Assembly (NCBI GenBank): GCA_034769895.1
Contig: CM068367.1
Coordinates: 121,123,927 to 121,187,926, forward strand
Length of the DNA stretch: 64,000 bases
Reading direction: 5' to 3'
Origin: Magicicada septendecula
Lineage: Eukaryota; Arthropoda; Insecta; Hemiptera; Cicadidae
Part shown: positions 1 through 12,450 of the stretch, one piece after another
Numbering within the stretch: the stretch's first letter is position 1
How the letters are laid out: each line of letters starts with the position of its first letter
The notes under the pieces: generated by a model
The model's input: the letters and a program-made list of their open reading frames with translations, nothing else
The model's database searches: none
Told to the model about the DNA's origin: nothing
Program-made: the position numbers and the translations under genes

Positions 1-194
1 TTAACGTCGTTAATACACACATTGACTATTGTTTTTTCATGAATTAGGTAGCTGTTGTTACCCATTTGCATTAGTTTATATTAATTAAATAAAATGGAAC
101 ACCATACATCATTCGTGTATATTATAATGTCTCCTTTTTTCGGTTGAGCCCCCCCCCCCACTGAGTTTTGCTATTTCACCGAAGGGTTTTCCGC

Positions 195-228
195 AACGTT
201 TCGGCAGATATAACTCTTCCATCTTCAG
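195..228 (-). ncRNA. Hammerhead-ribozyme-like motif (decayed)
   Basis: Read on the minus strand, CTGAAGA (228-222) is followed by one extra T, a hairpin GGAAG/CTGCC (4 of 5 positions pair), then GAAACGTT (202-195). This is the order of a hammerhead core (CUGANGA, stem II, GAAA, stem III, UH). Stem III would be the self-complementary ACGT. I do not see a convincing stem I in the flanks, so this copy is probably a relic. It matches the layout of the other copies in the window. Confidence 0.35.
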
Positions 229-525
229 GGTGATTCCTCCTCCATGACTTCTCTCGATTGAAATTATTTTGGCAGGAAACTGGAAAAATTCAAACGGGAT
301 TCACCCGAAAAAGGAAATACCATATCCCACCCGCGAAAATCTAACAATTTATGTATATATAAATAAATAAAACCACACTCACATGCACAGCTGATATGAG
401 TGCTTCAGAGTGTGGCTGGACATCACAGTAAACGAAGCACTCTTAAACGAATGCAGTGTACCGCTCTGGACGCGAGTACGCTACCTATGCGTCACTTATA
501 CCTTATATAGACGTTATATTTTTAA

Positions 526-1137
526 ATAATCACCATCATCATCAACAAGGATTACACTAAAAATGGTTTGTTCCGGTTTCAAGGAGATACACTAAAAGTG
601 GTCACTTCAACGCTCCTTCGGACGTCCCACACCTCTCCGTCTTTTCGGCTTGTAATTCAATAGTTGTTTCGGGATGCGGAAGTCATCCATTCGGTTAAGA
701 TGTTCCAATTTTAATCCATATTGGGCAATTCTATGAAGTATATTCATTATATTCAGTTCCTGCTGAACATCGACATTTCTTCTGCGATCTTGTAGAGTAT
801 ATCCTCCCATGTGCCTGAGAAGTCGAAGAAAGCTGAGATGTGGGCAACTGATATTGTCTGTGTTTCTCCACGACCTGGGCTATTGTGAAGATACAGTCTA
901 AACATGATCCGCCCTACCTAAAACCATGATGAGTGTCTGAGAGAATGGTCTCCATTCTATTGCAATCAGTCGTCCTGCAAGAACAGATGCATACAATTTG
1001 TAAGATATGTTAAGCAGGCTGACCCCTCTGTAGTTATCACGGTCATTACCATCTCCTTTTTTGAATTTCAGAACTACATTTGCTATCTGCCAGTCTTCGG
1101 GAATATGACCAGTGGACCAACATAGATTACTAAAGTC
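526..1137 (-). pseudogene. Non-LTR retrotransposon reverse transcriptase relic with palm deleted
   Basis: On the minus strand, 1135-960 encodes a finger-region RT signature: PEDWQIANVVLKFKKGDG, then NDRDNYRGVSLLN. After stop codons the frame reappears at 810-607 as an RT C-terminal tail (GGYTLQDRRRN, then LEHLNRMDDFRIPK, then GVGRPKER). The palm with the YADD box is missing between them, so an internal deletion has joined the fingers to the tail. Downstream is a short (GATGAT) tail at about 532-545, the usual end of this family. The protein would have copied element RNA into DNA at a nicked target. This copy cannot work. Confidence 0.8.
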
Positions 1138-2290
1138 TATACAAAATTAATAAAATTTATAAAATATTATTTATTTCAAACTGTAGTACAAGTTTACCTT
1201 AATATTTTCTCAAAATATAAATATTTTCTAAAAAATTCTACAATTAAGTACAATTTGTACTAAGTATTAAAGCTGCTTGAATGCTTCCTGCCGTTTGCTT
1301 TACGATCGCCTCCTTCATTCACATTAACAAACCATAAGATAAGAGGGCCTAACAAGACAGTAGCCGGTAATAAAGGCGCACTCCACCGCTCTCTGCCGAA
1401 TTAATTTGCCAACATCTTAGTCTTATCACAGACAAATATTCATAAAAGCAATGTGTATTACGTGTACGATGGCCCCTTCTCTCACTCTATCTCTCTCGTT
1501 CTCTCCCTTTAAATATCTCTCTCTATACACACCTGTTCTAGCACAAAATATACCCAGTGGCAGCACCAGCGGTTAACGGGGGAACTCTTCCTTCAAATAG
1601 TAATTATGCCCCAACCCTCGCTCCAAGTTCAAAGGTAGACACACACACACACATTCAAGTCATTTAAGTCGCCGCCACCGTAGGATTTCCTTCCACTCTT
1701 ACTCCTTGCAAGGAGTATAACACCGAGCACAGGTAAGGAAATTATCGGATAAGCGGATTTCCTTTAGAACTGCAATTTCGTTCTCCGTACTGATTCACAA
1801 TCTTTGCCTCCCTCACTGTCCCCCTTTCATCTCTTAGTACTTACATAGCTTGTAATATGGAATTCACACACAGACTGAAAGAAATGTTCATGAAATAAAA
1901 AATGTTCTGTACTCATGGGCTAACAAAAATAAGCTAATAATATTCACAGGGAAAGTGTAACGGACTTTAAGAGAAAATATCCAAGCCAATATAACCCAGT
2001 CACTGGAACGATTTTTTTTTTTTAATCATTCGCCACCAATGTTTTAAAAATTGTCAGTCCTTTAACAAACAGATTTTTAAAGTAGATTTTTCTATCTATT
2101 GTTATCTGGGAACTGGCGATCAGATTCGAGGAATAGGAAAATACAGTTCCAGAGGAGGTATAAAATCATGAATCAACAATCAGATTGTTGCTATGATAAC
2201 ATAACCAGGTTTGCCAACTCACTAGAGGTTGAAAAAAAAATAGCCCTCGTATGTAGCTATCTTGAGGCAATAAATCTAAAATATAATCTA
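1138..2290. other. No gene seen
   Basis: AT-rich unique-looking sequence with a short CT-rich stretch (about 1480-1530) and a short (CA)n run (about 1637-1652). I see no coding signature, RNA gene or element boundary. Confidence 0.5.
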
Positions 2291-3844
2291 AAATATCGGT
2301 ATGGAGAACCATACATGACTTCCATATTCTAAGATTTATATTTAAAATCATTTTCAGCCAAACAGCCAGGCTGTGTCTTACCTGCCTTTTTATTGCTGTA
2401 TTAAATGAAAAATATTATATTACATTAAAATGAAAAAATTATAATTTTATTGCCTGGCAACAAAATTATTTTATTTTTAACAATTACCATTGTTTCAAAA
2501 AGTTTAAATAAATTTTCAAGTACTTTACTCTTGTTAAAACGTAAAAGGTTGAAGGTAAACTACCCCTTCCCCTTAACCGATCTTCACCAAAATCGAAAGT
2601 CATTGAGACCTCTACAATTCAGGGACGTATGCAAAAAATTATTTGATTCTGTTTGAATTTGCGGCTGTTATCGTTTTCCATAGAAAATACGCTTGAAAAA
2701 AAAACGTTGCAGGTAAACTACCCCTTCCCCTTAACCGATCTTCACCAAAAACAATAGGTCTTGAGAACTCTACAAATCAGGGCTGTATGCAAAACATTAT
2801 TTGATTCTGTTTGAATTTGCGGCTGTTATCGTTTGCCATATAAAATACCCTTGTTAAAAAAACGTTGCAGGTAAACTACCCCTTTCCCTCAACCGATCTT
2901 CACCAAAAACAATAGGTCTTGAGAACTCTCCAATTTAGGGCTGTATGCAAATAATCTTTTGATTCTGTTTGAATTTACGGCTGTTATCGTTTGCCATAGG
3001 AAATACCCTTGTTAAAACATAAAACGTTACAGGTAAACTACCCCTTTCCCTTAACCGATCTTCACCAAAAATAATAGGTCTTGAGTACTCTACAAATCAG
3101 GGCTGTATGCAAAACATTATTTGATTCTGTTTGAATTTGCGGCTGTTATCGTTTGCCATAGAAAATACCCTTGTTAAAAAAACGTTGCAGGTAAACTACC
3201 CCTTTCCCTCAACCGAACTTCACCAAAAACAATAGGTCTTGAGAACTCTACAATTTAGGGCTGTATGCAAATAATCTTTTGATTCTGTTTGAATTTGCGG
3301 CTGTTATCGTTTGCCATAGGAAATACCCTTGTTAAAACATAAAACGTTACAGGTAAACTACCCCTTTCCCTTAACCGATCTTCACCAAAATCAACAGATC
3401 TTGAGAACTCTACAATTCAGGGCTGTATGCGAAACATTATTTGATTCTGTTTGAATTTGCGGCTGTTATCGTTTGCCAAACAAACAAAATTACCCTTGCT
3501 AAAAAAAACCGTTGCAGGTAAACTACTCCTTTCCCTCAACCGATCTTCACCAAAAACAATAGGTCGCGAGTACTCTGCAAATCAGGGCTGCATGCAAAAA
3601 ATTATTTGATTCTGTTTGAATTTGCGGCAGTTATCGTTTGCCATAGAAAAAAAATCTACAGACACACAGACACAAGACAGATAGACAGACAGACACACAG
3701 ACAGACACACACACAGACACTTTTCGGAAAACGACTTTTTTTCATGTTTTGAGTGTAGTAGAATCAGAATCTGCAATAATCTCGAACACGATTTTTTTTG
3801 CCATCACCATACTTCCATTCCTTAAGGAATATGGAAGTAAAAAT
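2291..3844 (+). mobile_element. Tandem-repeat-bearing interspersed element, copy 1 (Helentron-associated-like)
   Basis: This copy and the one at 38036-39963 share the same left end (AAATATCGGTATGGA, then a conserved block to 2354), a core of about 160-bp tandem units, an ACAG-rich microsatellite (3659-3722), a unique 3' block and the same right end. The right end holds a hairpin (ACTTCCAT paired with ATGGAAGT, 3810-3837) followed by TAAAAAT. A small GTATGG/CCATAC hairpin sits at the left end. Central tandem repeats plus a 3' stem-loop resemble the non-autonomous Helentron elements of the DINE-1 type. That assignment is inference; the shared boundaries are directly visible. No protein is encoded. 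Confidence 0.6.
2518..3650 (+). repeat. Tandem array of seven ~160-bp units
   Basis: The landmark GGTAAACTAC recurs at 2554, 2712, 2870, 3032, 3190, 3352 and 3517, giving a period of 158-165 bp. Each unit carries the same further landmarks, such as CCGATCTTCACCAAAA and GCGGCTGTTATCG. Units starting at 2870 and 3190 differ at only about three positions, and 3032 resembles 3352, so units alternate as a dimer of about 320 bp. Confidence 0.92.
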
Positions 3845-3925
3845 GATAATACACACCAATCTATCATCAGAAAAGAACACAAGCTTTCACAGCCGGGATC
3901 TGGTTGACAAATATATGCCGACCTG

Positions 3926-4625
3926 TTAGGCCATGATCCATATAGCCTAATCATTAAAACAACGGCTGTTATCGTTAAGAAGAAGCACAATAACAACAAC
4001 AATCAATAAATTATCTACAAAACTTACCAAATTCAAAACAAAATTGATTAATCGGCCGTGCCAACTGAAGGACGGCCGTCCTTCTTAGCCACTGAAGAAG
4101 GACGTCGTGGGCACGGCAGAAACGTCTAGTTATTTAGTTTTGTTGATTATGGTCTACAACTAACAGCCCGGCATATGACTGTAAAATAAATGTTAGGCTT
4201 ATTTGGAAAACAAAATAATGTCCCCAAACATTATTACAATTAGGCTATGGGTGTTAACGAAAAGCTGGTTCGTGATAACAACACTGTCACATAAACTATA
4301 TTAAAATCTGAACAAATCTACAATAAAAACAATACTAGGTTCACGATCTTAGTCTCTCGCTGGATCCATCACCTCTTTCCGCACCGCTCAAAAAGTCCTT
4401 CGTGGGCACGCCCGTAACGTCTGGGTTTGTTTTTATTGTTTGTTAACTTTGTTATGTTTATTGTGAGTTTTTTATACAGTGTATATGTCAGTATTGTTAT
4501 AATGAACCGGCTTTTCGATTACAACCATAATTTTAATAATTTTGAGCCACGGCCTAACTGCTCTACCTTTGTTTTCCAGTCATATACCGGCCGTGAAAGC
4601 CTACATTCTTAGCCCGGCGTATCTA
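3926..4625. repeat. Nest of four alternating hammerhead-like repeat units
   Basis: At least four copies of one repeat family lie head to head or tail to tail: 3926-4075 (minus), 4091-4175 (plus), 4230-4345 (minus) and 4385-4625 (plus). The shared 3' landmark is close to CCACGGCCTAACAGCCCGG (for example at 4548 onward). The shared 5' landmark is the GAAACGTC core or a mutated form of it. The 4385-4570 unit matches the reverse complement of 34080-34205 along its length. All copies are decayed. The alternating orientation is the notable point. Confidence 0.65.
4092..4126 (+). ncRNA. Hammerhead-ribozyme-like motif (decayed)
   Basis: CTGAAGA at 4092-4098 and GAAACGTC at 4119-4126 frame an imperfect hairpin (GGACGT against CACGGC). 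Core boxes and the ACGT stem III are intact, but stem II is damaged and stem I is not evident. It belongs to the unit at 4091-4175. Confidence 0.3.
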
Positions 4626-4861
4626 TCATTCCACTGACAAAGTCACAAAAGAACGGCAATTACGTGAGCTACTAAAAACACTACGCGTAAGTATTCGAAA
4701 GGACTTAACAAACCTGCAGAATTAAATTGTCCAGTTGTCAGGCTCCGTCGAGCGGCATTATCAAAAGCTGCGCAAACACTAAACACACCTCCACATAGTG
4801 CATAACACAGAGCAAAGAAACCAACACACAGGAAGCAACATAATGGTAAGTAATTTCATTA

Positions 4862-5835
4862 AACGAGTTCTCACTTTTAACTCTTTTTAATTCGACCACG
4901 TGGCATTTATCTGTCTGCCTATCTGTTCACGGCATACCTCACGATAACTTTTGAATGCATTAGCCGATTTTCACAAAACTTGGCATTTATGTCCATACTT
5001 CTACCCGCAGATCTCAATCGTTTTGAGATCGATCCCTCCTCTTAAAATGGGGTGGCGGGTGGAAAAAATATGAGGCATCAAAATTTTAACAAAACAGAAA
5101 ATCCGTGTGAGTATCAATTAAAAAGAATTTTAATCAGAATGTGAAAGTAGTATTCAGATTTGACTTCTCAAATTTTGATGACACCAGGACAAAAAAGGAA
5201 TTACAAATTTGAGAAAATTGTGAAAATTATGCTGTGTATCAAAATGGAGGAAATTTTAACCAAAATCTGAAATTTTAACCAAATCTGATTGGTAGTGTTT
5301 ACTTTGAAAGTTTAGGAACACCTTGGGCGATGAAATTCAAAATTTTAAAAAAATTATGAAATTCTATGTGGAGGGTCAAACTCTAGAAGAGAGTTATTAT
5401 TGGTCTCTTCAATAATTTGAAAAAATTAATGTCTGTCAACACCCATTGTAAATTTTGGACCGCCTTCGAAAATTCATAAGCTATGTTTGTAAAAAAAAGT
5501 CTACATGTTGTTATCAGCTATTACAGATACTAGACATAGCCCTATAGATATTTATGGAAACATACATAAAATTAAAAGATACGACTAATTCATTTGTTAT
5601 TTGGGCATTATGATTACAAATTTAACAAAACAACTAGTGCAGTAACTTGGAATTTTTAGTGTTTACTGTATGACTTTACAATTGTTATTTTACTACAAAA
5701 AATAGTAGAGTAACTGGGGTTTTTGTAACTTTTCTGATAACTGAAAAGTTATCTAATATTTAAATTTAATAATAAACGTATTTCGTTCAAAATAATGAGC
5801 GCGTTCTGCATCTCGGAGAGCTAATTAGTTATACA
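4862..5835 (+). mobile_element. Interspersed non-coding repeat, family C, copy 1
   Basis: This copy aligns with the reverse complement of 33125-33875. Shared landmarks are TCTGTCTG near the left end, CGATTTTC followed by AAAACTT, a block ending in AATATGAGG, and near the right end AGTAGAGTAA and GTATTTCGTT, followed by AATGAGCG. The middle is AT-rich and diverged. There is no coding capacity. I cannot place it in a named family, although CTAAT at the right ends and the (TCTG)n start would fit a Helitron-derived element. Confidence 0.6.
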
Positions 5836-7303
5836 TAATTATATAGTTACGACTCCTGGATACCAGGTCAGGTGGATTTACGAACGTCGCAGATAATATA
5901 AATCAAGTTCCTTTGAGCGATCCAATAGCACGATAGAATAGCAGGTATTCAGATACAATGGAAACTTGAATATAGTCTGGTTTCAGCACGTATTGGTAAC
6001 TCACTCACCTTCTGGAGGAACCACGTTGCAGACGGCTTCAAATAGGGGACCAAAACATGAATGATTATGCACCTTATGGAAGTAGGATTAAGGATCGACC
6101 GATCTTATGACACAAAGGTTCAGAGCACAGCCAAGGTACCTACATAAACCAGAAGACACAGAAAGTCACGACAACGGTCGTCTTGGGTACGTATATCCTC
6201 GTAATTTACGATAAAAACAGAGCGAGAAAAAGACAGAAAAGGACGGCTCAGATAGAGAACACAAACAGACAGACGAAGACAATCACCTACATTTTATATG
6301 CATTTTCCTACGCACACAGCGTACGAAATAATAAAAAAAAAAGAATAAATTTTCACTTCCTTGTACGCAAATATTAACTCAAGAGGGAGCAACAATTTTA
6401 TTGCATGTACGCAGCGGTCGTTACGCGGTCTCCTGATAATGTCAGAACAAAAGAAACTCTTCTTTCGGGGCGAAAGCGAGTTTCATTCATACGTAATAAA
6501 TGTGGCAGTAGCCCACTTGGTTTTGCCGCCGAGTCCGTCCGGCCCGACGGTCTGGGATACGGAAACAAAACAAAACCACCCTTTCAACCCCTACATAATG
6601 AATTGTACACCGTACTGTATTAACTGTGTACAAACAAAGGTATTATGTTGGACGGCCCGCGCAAACAATACCCGCGCACGCACCACTAGGGCCGGAGACA
6701 GAAACTTTTTGTTCACCCCGTGCCAAATAAAAATACACCCCAAGGCTTATCGTCCACTTTACAGTCGACGAAAATTGAATTAACTATATCTTCCTGTTAT
6801 GAAACATTCTCTCAAGAGTAATAGAGTTTTTTGTTAACTTATTAATTGTTAACAATATTCTCTTCAGCAGTCAAAATAAAAAAAAAATTGTTCCCCGTGG
6901 CGAACTCAACCAAGAATTCTGTAATGCAGCTCATTACCACATTCACAAATGCACATATTGTGCATTAACAAGGAAGTTAATAAGGACGCGCCAAATGGGC
7001 GGACGTACTTCCATTTCCACTTTGTTAATAGAAAATGAAAAAGCGGAGGGCTTTTTAAAATGAATTTTAAACACAATCAAAAAAATATAAACAATTTTTT
7101 TGAATTCACCACACTATAGTGTAAGTTTTATTTGAATAATACTGGCGGTAAAAACAGAGATTTTAGATAATGACTTAGGGTATTCGATGAGGGCGCTTTT
7201 AAACATTTTTTATGCGTCTCTGAATAAGTTATAGTATGCAAGTTTCGCTGGGTGAATTAGAGGCAAATAAGACAATCAAGGAATTGTAGTGAAACTGGAA
7301 AAA
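5836..7303. other. No gene seen
   Basis: Open frames up to 140 codons occur at 6361-6783, but their predicted proteins have no recognisable domain and unconvincing composition. I see no element ends here. Confidence 0.45.
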
Positions 7304-8119
7304 TCTATATATATAAAACTCAAAGTTTAAGGATTTATGGGTGCTGAATACAAATCCACACCGTTACACCGATTGCCACCCAATTTTGCACAAATAACCT
7401 TTGACATAAGGCGCAAAATACTGTCTAACTTGGAATTTGATATTTTGCCCCGTTCGCACGATTTAGGCCCTTTTAATTATGCCTTTTCGTTGACGCGTAT
7501 AAAGATGTCAACACCATGGAGACCAGAATTAATTACCATAGTAACAAAATCTATTTAGCGGCATCGGAACTGTACATTTATCCATTCCTGCATTACATTT
7601 TCGATGTTTTATATAATATGCGACTGTATCGCTATATTACGATGTGGAAAGTGTACTAATTGTAAATTGTCCTATTACTTAATACAAAGCGAAATACGTG
7701 TTGTTTTCATTTGTGAGGTTAGGTGACAACGGTTTTTGGTTTTTAGTTTACTGCTGAAATAAATAAAAGCCATGGTTGAGGAAAACGTAACGTTTAATGC
7801 GTTATACAGTGCTTCTAACACAGTAACACTTAAAATAAAGAATTTAGGGTTTTTGATTTAACAGGTACTTTATAAATATCTCCAAAGGTTTTATAAACGG
7901 GTACTTTTAAATCTCCAAAGGCTGTTGCACCAACATAATATTTTAGTACAAGTTAAAATAGTACAAGTGTTGAACACAGCTTTGGAGAGAATTTGACTAA
8001 TGAGTACAAAATTGTTATACGAGCTGACAGAACGCCAAATAGACACAGACAATAAAAATTATATTAAAGTACTTATTGAAAGTCAAATATTCGCGTGTGA
8101 AGCCGCGGGTAACAGCTAG
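7304..8119 (+). mobile_element. Non-autonomous Helitron
   Basis: The 816-bp element starts with TCTATATATATAAAA and ends with GGTAACAGCTAG. Both are typical arthropod Helitron ends: 5' TC and 3' CTRR. The flanking bases are A at 7303 and T at 8120, the expected insertion between A and T without target duplication. A CGCG/CGCG hairpin with an 8-base loop (about 8093-8108) lies about ten bases before the CTAG end, as Helitron 3' ends require. No replication or helicase protein is encoded, so it would depend on an autonomous partner for rolling-circle movement. Confidence 0.85.
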
Positions 8120-11100
8120 TTTAAAATATTTATCACTAAAAAATAATGACGTTTACGAGACATTTCAAAAAGCGACGGAGAGTATTCAAAAGAGAGACAG
8201 ATTCACAGACAAACGGTGAGACTACAATGAAGTGTCGCCGGGCTACGCTCTCATAAAAAGCTGGTTCGGAATAAGGTTTGACGAGGGGAGAAGTCGGGAC
8301 AGTCTCGAGGTGTGACACCTTGTCAACGTGACAACTGACAAGGGCACCCCAGTGTATCCATCCTTCCTCTAACAGCAGTCAGCCATTCCAAGTGGCAGCC
8401 ACTCAAATGCACTAATATTGTACGGGCGTGCGTGCTCTACACTCAGTCATCAAGTGACATTATAATTCAAATGTGAGTGGAGTGGCTCCTCCATGAATTA
8501 GTCACTAACACGTTTACGTAAACCTCTCCAAACCTACAACTACGATCACCCTAGTCTCTCGTTAACGCTTGCTCTTTATGTGAACGAGAAAGGACAGGAG
8601 TAGAGAAGGTAAAAAATGAGAATGCAAAGTTCCGTTTCCATTCATTCGTAACGTAAACAACCCCATTGAGATAATATTTTACATTTTTTAATTTTAAATT
8701 TAATCGTTTATTTAACATTAAATTTGTAACGTAACGCTACGAGTTACTAATAATCACCTTAATAAATTGTAAATATTAGTATTACATCACGATATAAATC
8801 ATCAATGTTAGTATAAATATTGTAATATTAGTAATAGAGAAGCGTATAAGATTTTGTACAGAGTATTAGCTATATGAGCAGGTGTTAAGAGTAAGGCGAG
8901 GCCGACACGTTGGCTCAGGCAGCTTAAAAATGTATTGTACATCCAAACTTTCTATGTCATAAAAATATAAAATGCTTTGTTTACACGAACCGGCAAAAAA
9001 CCGGCTGGGTGCGTTAGCCTTCAAAATACAATAGCTGACATACCGAAACGGGGTGTGAATTTTAGAAAGTAGATTTCTTTTTTACGACTTAACGGTTGTG
9101 CGGGAAAGTGCAGTACCGAAAATATGATAGCCAATAGAGGATAGCGTCATCTCTGCGCGCGAGGAATTTGCAGATTTTGACTGGGTATTTTCAAATTTAC
9201 CGGCGACACATTCAAAATATGACCAATGGGGGGGGGGTTGCAGTTGTAACAGTAGAGAGGGAAGTTTTGAAGAAACTATAAAAGTAACTCGCAGAGAAAC
9301 TGAAGAGGTGTCATGAGAAATTGAAATGATAGCAAAAAGAGTGAGTGATAGCACAGAGTCAAGCATAGCAGTCGTAAAGCAGTCATAGTATTTACATCAG
9401 TTAGCGATGAACTAAATCAATCAGTCGATATTTAAGAACTCGGAGATGTAAAGGTGTGAACAATTAGTGAGTATAATTTGAATTGGTGCGCGGGCAGAAA
9501 TGCGAAGATGTATTCATTGATATGTGCGCGAAAGGAATAGTTAAAGTCTAAATATCGAAATGCGCGACGCCAAGTAATTATCTCGATCATGTGAAATTCA
9601 AAAAGCAGAGCAATAGAGTTCAGTGATAAGTGGTATGTGTTGTGTAAAGTTGAACGAGCCAAGCAGTAAAATGGATTGCCTTTTCCAAGTAACAGTATCA
9701 ATTTATATTGCGTAAATCAAATAATATTTATGTAGCTGTAGTTGTCTACCACAAGTTAATCCCGTTTCATTCTCAAAGGACCCATGATTGCGTTCAGATA
9801 CTAAATTGATTATATTATATGACATAGAATTGGATGATAATTTAATATGTGTAATCTGTTAGGTCAAGCTTATTAGTCAATGCTTGTTAGTCAAGGTAAT
9901 TTATGAATAGAGCAAATGAAACTCATACTGTCAAGAAGAAAAAGTGATATTAATAATGAAGTTTATGTATTTAAATTAACTAAATGTACGTAAATTTGAT
10001 AAATACAATGCTATGTTATTTAGAATCTGAACGAAGAGTTGTTATTTAACAATAACCCTGAGATTATTGTCTCTGGCGTAGTATTTGAATGAATATGTAA
10101 TTGCCTAATAATCATAAAAATTTTAATTAATATTTATCGCTAGTAACCAACTGTAAGTTGTAAAATTGGCGAACAAAAACGTGGAGTTTTAAGAAACTTT
10201 ATATCTGGTGCAAAAACGTAAAGCTTTTTTTTTTAAAAAAAACTATATAAATTTTATTCAACTTCATTCATTTTAGCAAGTTCGAGACTCACGTCAGGTC
10301 GCTAAAGTGAGCCTGAATGCATAGGTACTATCAGCAGTTCACCTTTGGTACCGAACAAGGATTGTGGTGACGTATGCCATTCCACTGCACGCATCACTGT
10401 AATACTACACGTATAAAATACCTTTAACACAGTTTCGGTGTGATTTGACTGTCTCTAACAAGGTATTTCTATTTTCTTGTAGCGAATAAAAAAACACACT
10501 TTAACAAAATATTCAATAAACTACACTTACATATAATGTACGAACGTTCAATCTAATACGCACACAAAATTACAACTAAATACATACAAACAATGTTTTC
10601 AGAACCAGTAATACCCCACCAACACAAACACGCACTATCATTCAGTAGACCCCCCCGCTCCTCAGGCGTTTCGGCAGCAAAACTGGTGTGCGTATACAGT
10701 ACGATAATACGTCTCTTGTTATAGTGAAAACTAAGAACTAAACAATAGGCTTATTATCCGCGTCGATAAGTTTCGAGCTATAACGTTATCGAATCCCAAA
10801 AAATCTATCTAAATTATTATTTTATTAGATGGCGATAAGTGCTTCTCACATACGTAAATACAAAATAAATAAATAGTGATAAAACAAACAAAACTGACTA
10901 GAGGTATACAAGTTAAAATTGATAGCAGAATCTACGCGCTTCAAAACTTTCCTATAATGAAATGGCGCGTTGGAACATATACTTAAAACCGCGTTGAAAT
11001 GGTGTCAGTAAGGATAGCTTGGTTTTAATTAAACTGAAAAAAAGCAAGACAAAACTTTATGGAATATATTTTTCTTGAAACGCGCGCGCGCGCGAAATAA

Positions 11101-12285
11101 GAAAGAAACAATGTTTACAAAAGGAAAGACTCTCGACTAATGGCAACCAGAGGTGACGAGACGGCGACAATACTACAACTAATTTAAAAAAACGACAACG
11201 AAGAAGGAAACTCTAGTAATTGGAGAAAAATGGAGCAACGGCGCGAGTCAATGAATGCGTGTTAATTGTTCATTAAACTTGACTTAACTGGAGAGGTACT
11301 TGTGTGTTGACGTTGTCCGTTCTTTATAACTGCTCTATAGTTTACTCCACGATAGGTACAACCTCTTTGCTTCAATGTCGCTTTGTTTGCCCTTCTTTCG
11401 TTGTTAAGTACACGTCATCGAACCCGTGATTACAGTTTCGCTGAGTATGACTCCTGTTACATTCTTTACGGTGTAATTGCTATGCAATCGAATAGGTCAG
11501 GTTACTTGAATTTCACAAAACTTTAATTTTGTTAGTACAAGGTTGGAAGAAATAGTTTAGTTATATTTGCTTTCGTTAAAAAAAAAACGATTTTTGAAAT
11601 GCTATCACAAATGGTTCTGGTTGTTTTCACTTTACACATTCTTGAATACGTAGACTTTGTTGAGATGAGAGACGCTAAGAAAATGGTCATCACTTTTGAT
11701 CTAGTTTACACATAAGAAGTAATAGAATATAGATTTTCCTAATTAAAAAATATATTCACAGTAAATAGATTTATAGAAACCAGTTAGCCAGTTACTTATG
11801 ATGCTGTTTCTGATATCAACCCATAATGATATTATAGTGATAATGGTTGTAAGTTTTGAGGTCATTAATGTTTGTACGTCTCTAAAAAAATACTTATCAT
11901 CAGGAATGACATATATATTATTCAGGTCACTGTACTGACTGAAATATTTCTGTCAGTTCAGTATTCTGATGAATAAAATAAAAACTGCACAGAAAATGCT
12001 GTGAGAAAATATACGCTCACAATACTTATTTAATTAGAACAGTACAAATTACCCATGGTTCTTATTTCCTTGCTTTGGTCACACACCAATTTCGAAAGGA
12101 ATATAAAATTCAGGAAAATTTATAAAGAATATACAAAACACTAGGGAGAGTACGGGGAAGAAAACAGGTATGAAATTCTACAAATCACGATTTTCTTGTA
12201 GCAATAGAATTCCCAGGCTACACGCCATTTCTTCTTTAGTCTTCGATAGACAAGGTCCCCCTTCGCAGAGTTTGTAAATTCATTG
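8120..12285. other. No gene seen
   Basis: AT-rich sequence with short homopolymer runs (G run near 9229-9237, C run near 10650) and a (CG)n run near 11083-11093. Small open frames such as 9082-9366 and 9432-9701 (minus) have no recognisable domain. GAAACG at about 10666 lacks a CTGANGA partner in the right order. Confidence 0.45.
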
Positions 12286-12450
12286 GAATGGTTTACTAAG
12301 TTGTTGTTAAAATTCCTTCCCGGGCTATTTGGCCGTGGTCCAATGTTTTCTGCAAAACTAGACGTTTCGGCAGTGCCATCGACTGCCCTCTTCACTGAAA
12401 ATCGAGTACGCTAACGTGAGGTGGTATACATTAGTGTGGTTAAGGCCGGA
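12286..12450 (-). repeat. Hammerhead-like repeat unit, family A
   Basis: The reverse complement of this stretch matches 38146-38302 almost throughout: a 5' block with TATACCACCTCACG, the hammerhead-like core, then TAGTTTTGCAG, a GGACCACGGCC landmark and AGCCCGGGAAG. Two copies 26 kb apart in opposite orientation define a unit of roughly 165 bp. Confidence 0.75.
12361..12395 (-). ncRNA. Hammerhead-ribozyme-like motif, family A
   Basis: On the minus strand: GTGAAGA (12395-12389; consensus CTGANGA with the first C mutated), one extra G, then a perfect six-pair hairpin GGCAGT/ACTGCC with a 7-base loop, then GAAACGTC (12368-12361). Stem III would be ACGT and the cleavage triplet GUC. The C-to-G change should abolish activity. 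Stem I is not evident. Confidence 0.4.

Noticed and set aside
2518..3650. Array considered as a CRISPR
   Set aside because: Units of about 160 bp are contiguous, with no short repeats separated by unique spacers, and the context is eukaryotic.
10655..10690. Hammerhead motif near GAAACGCC on the minus strand
   Set aside because: CTGAGGA follows GAAAC instead of preceding it, and no stems pair.
11957..12010. Hammerhead motif near CTGATGA
   Set aside because: There is a downstream GAAA, but the intervening sequence forms no stem II and no stem III follows.
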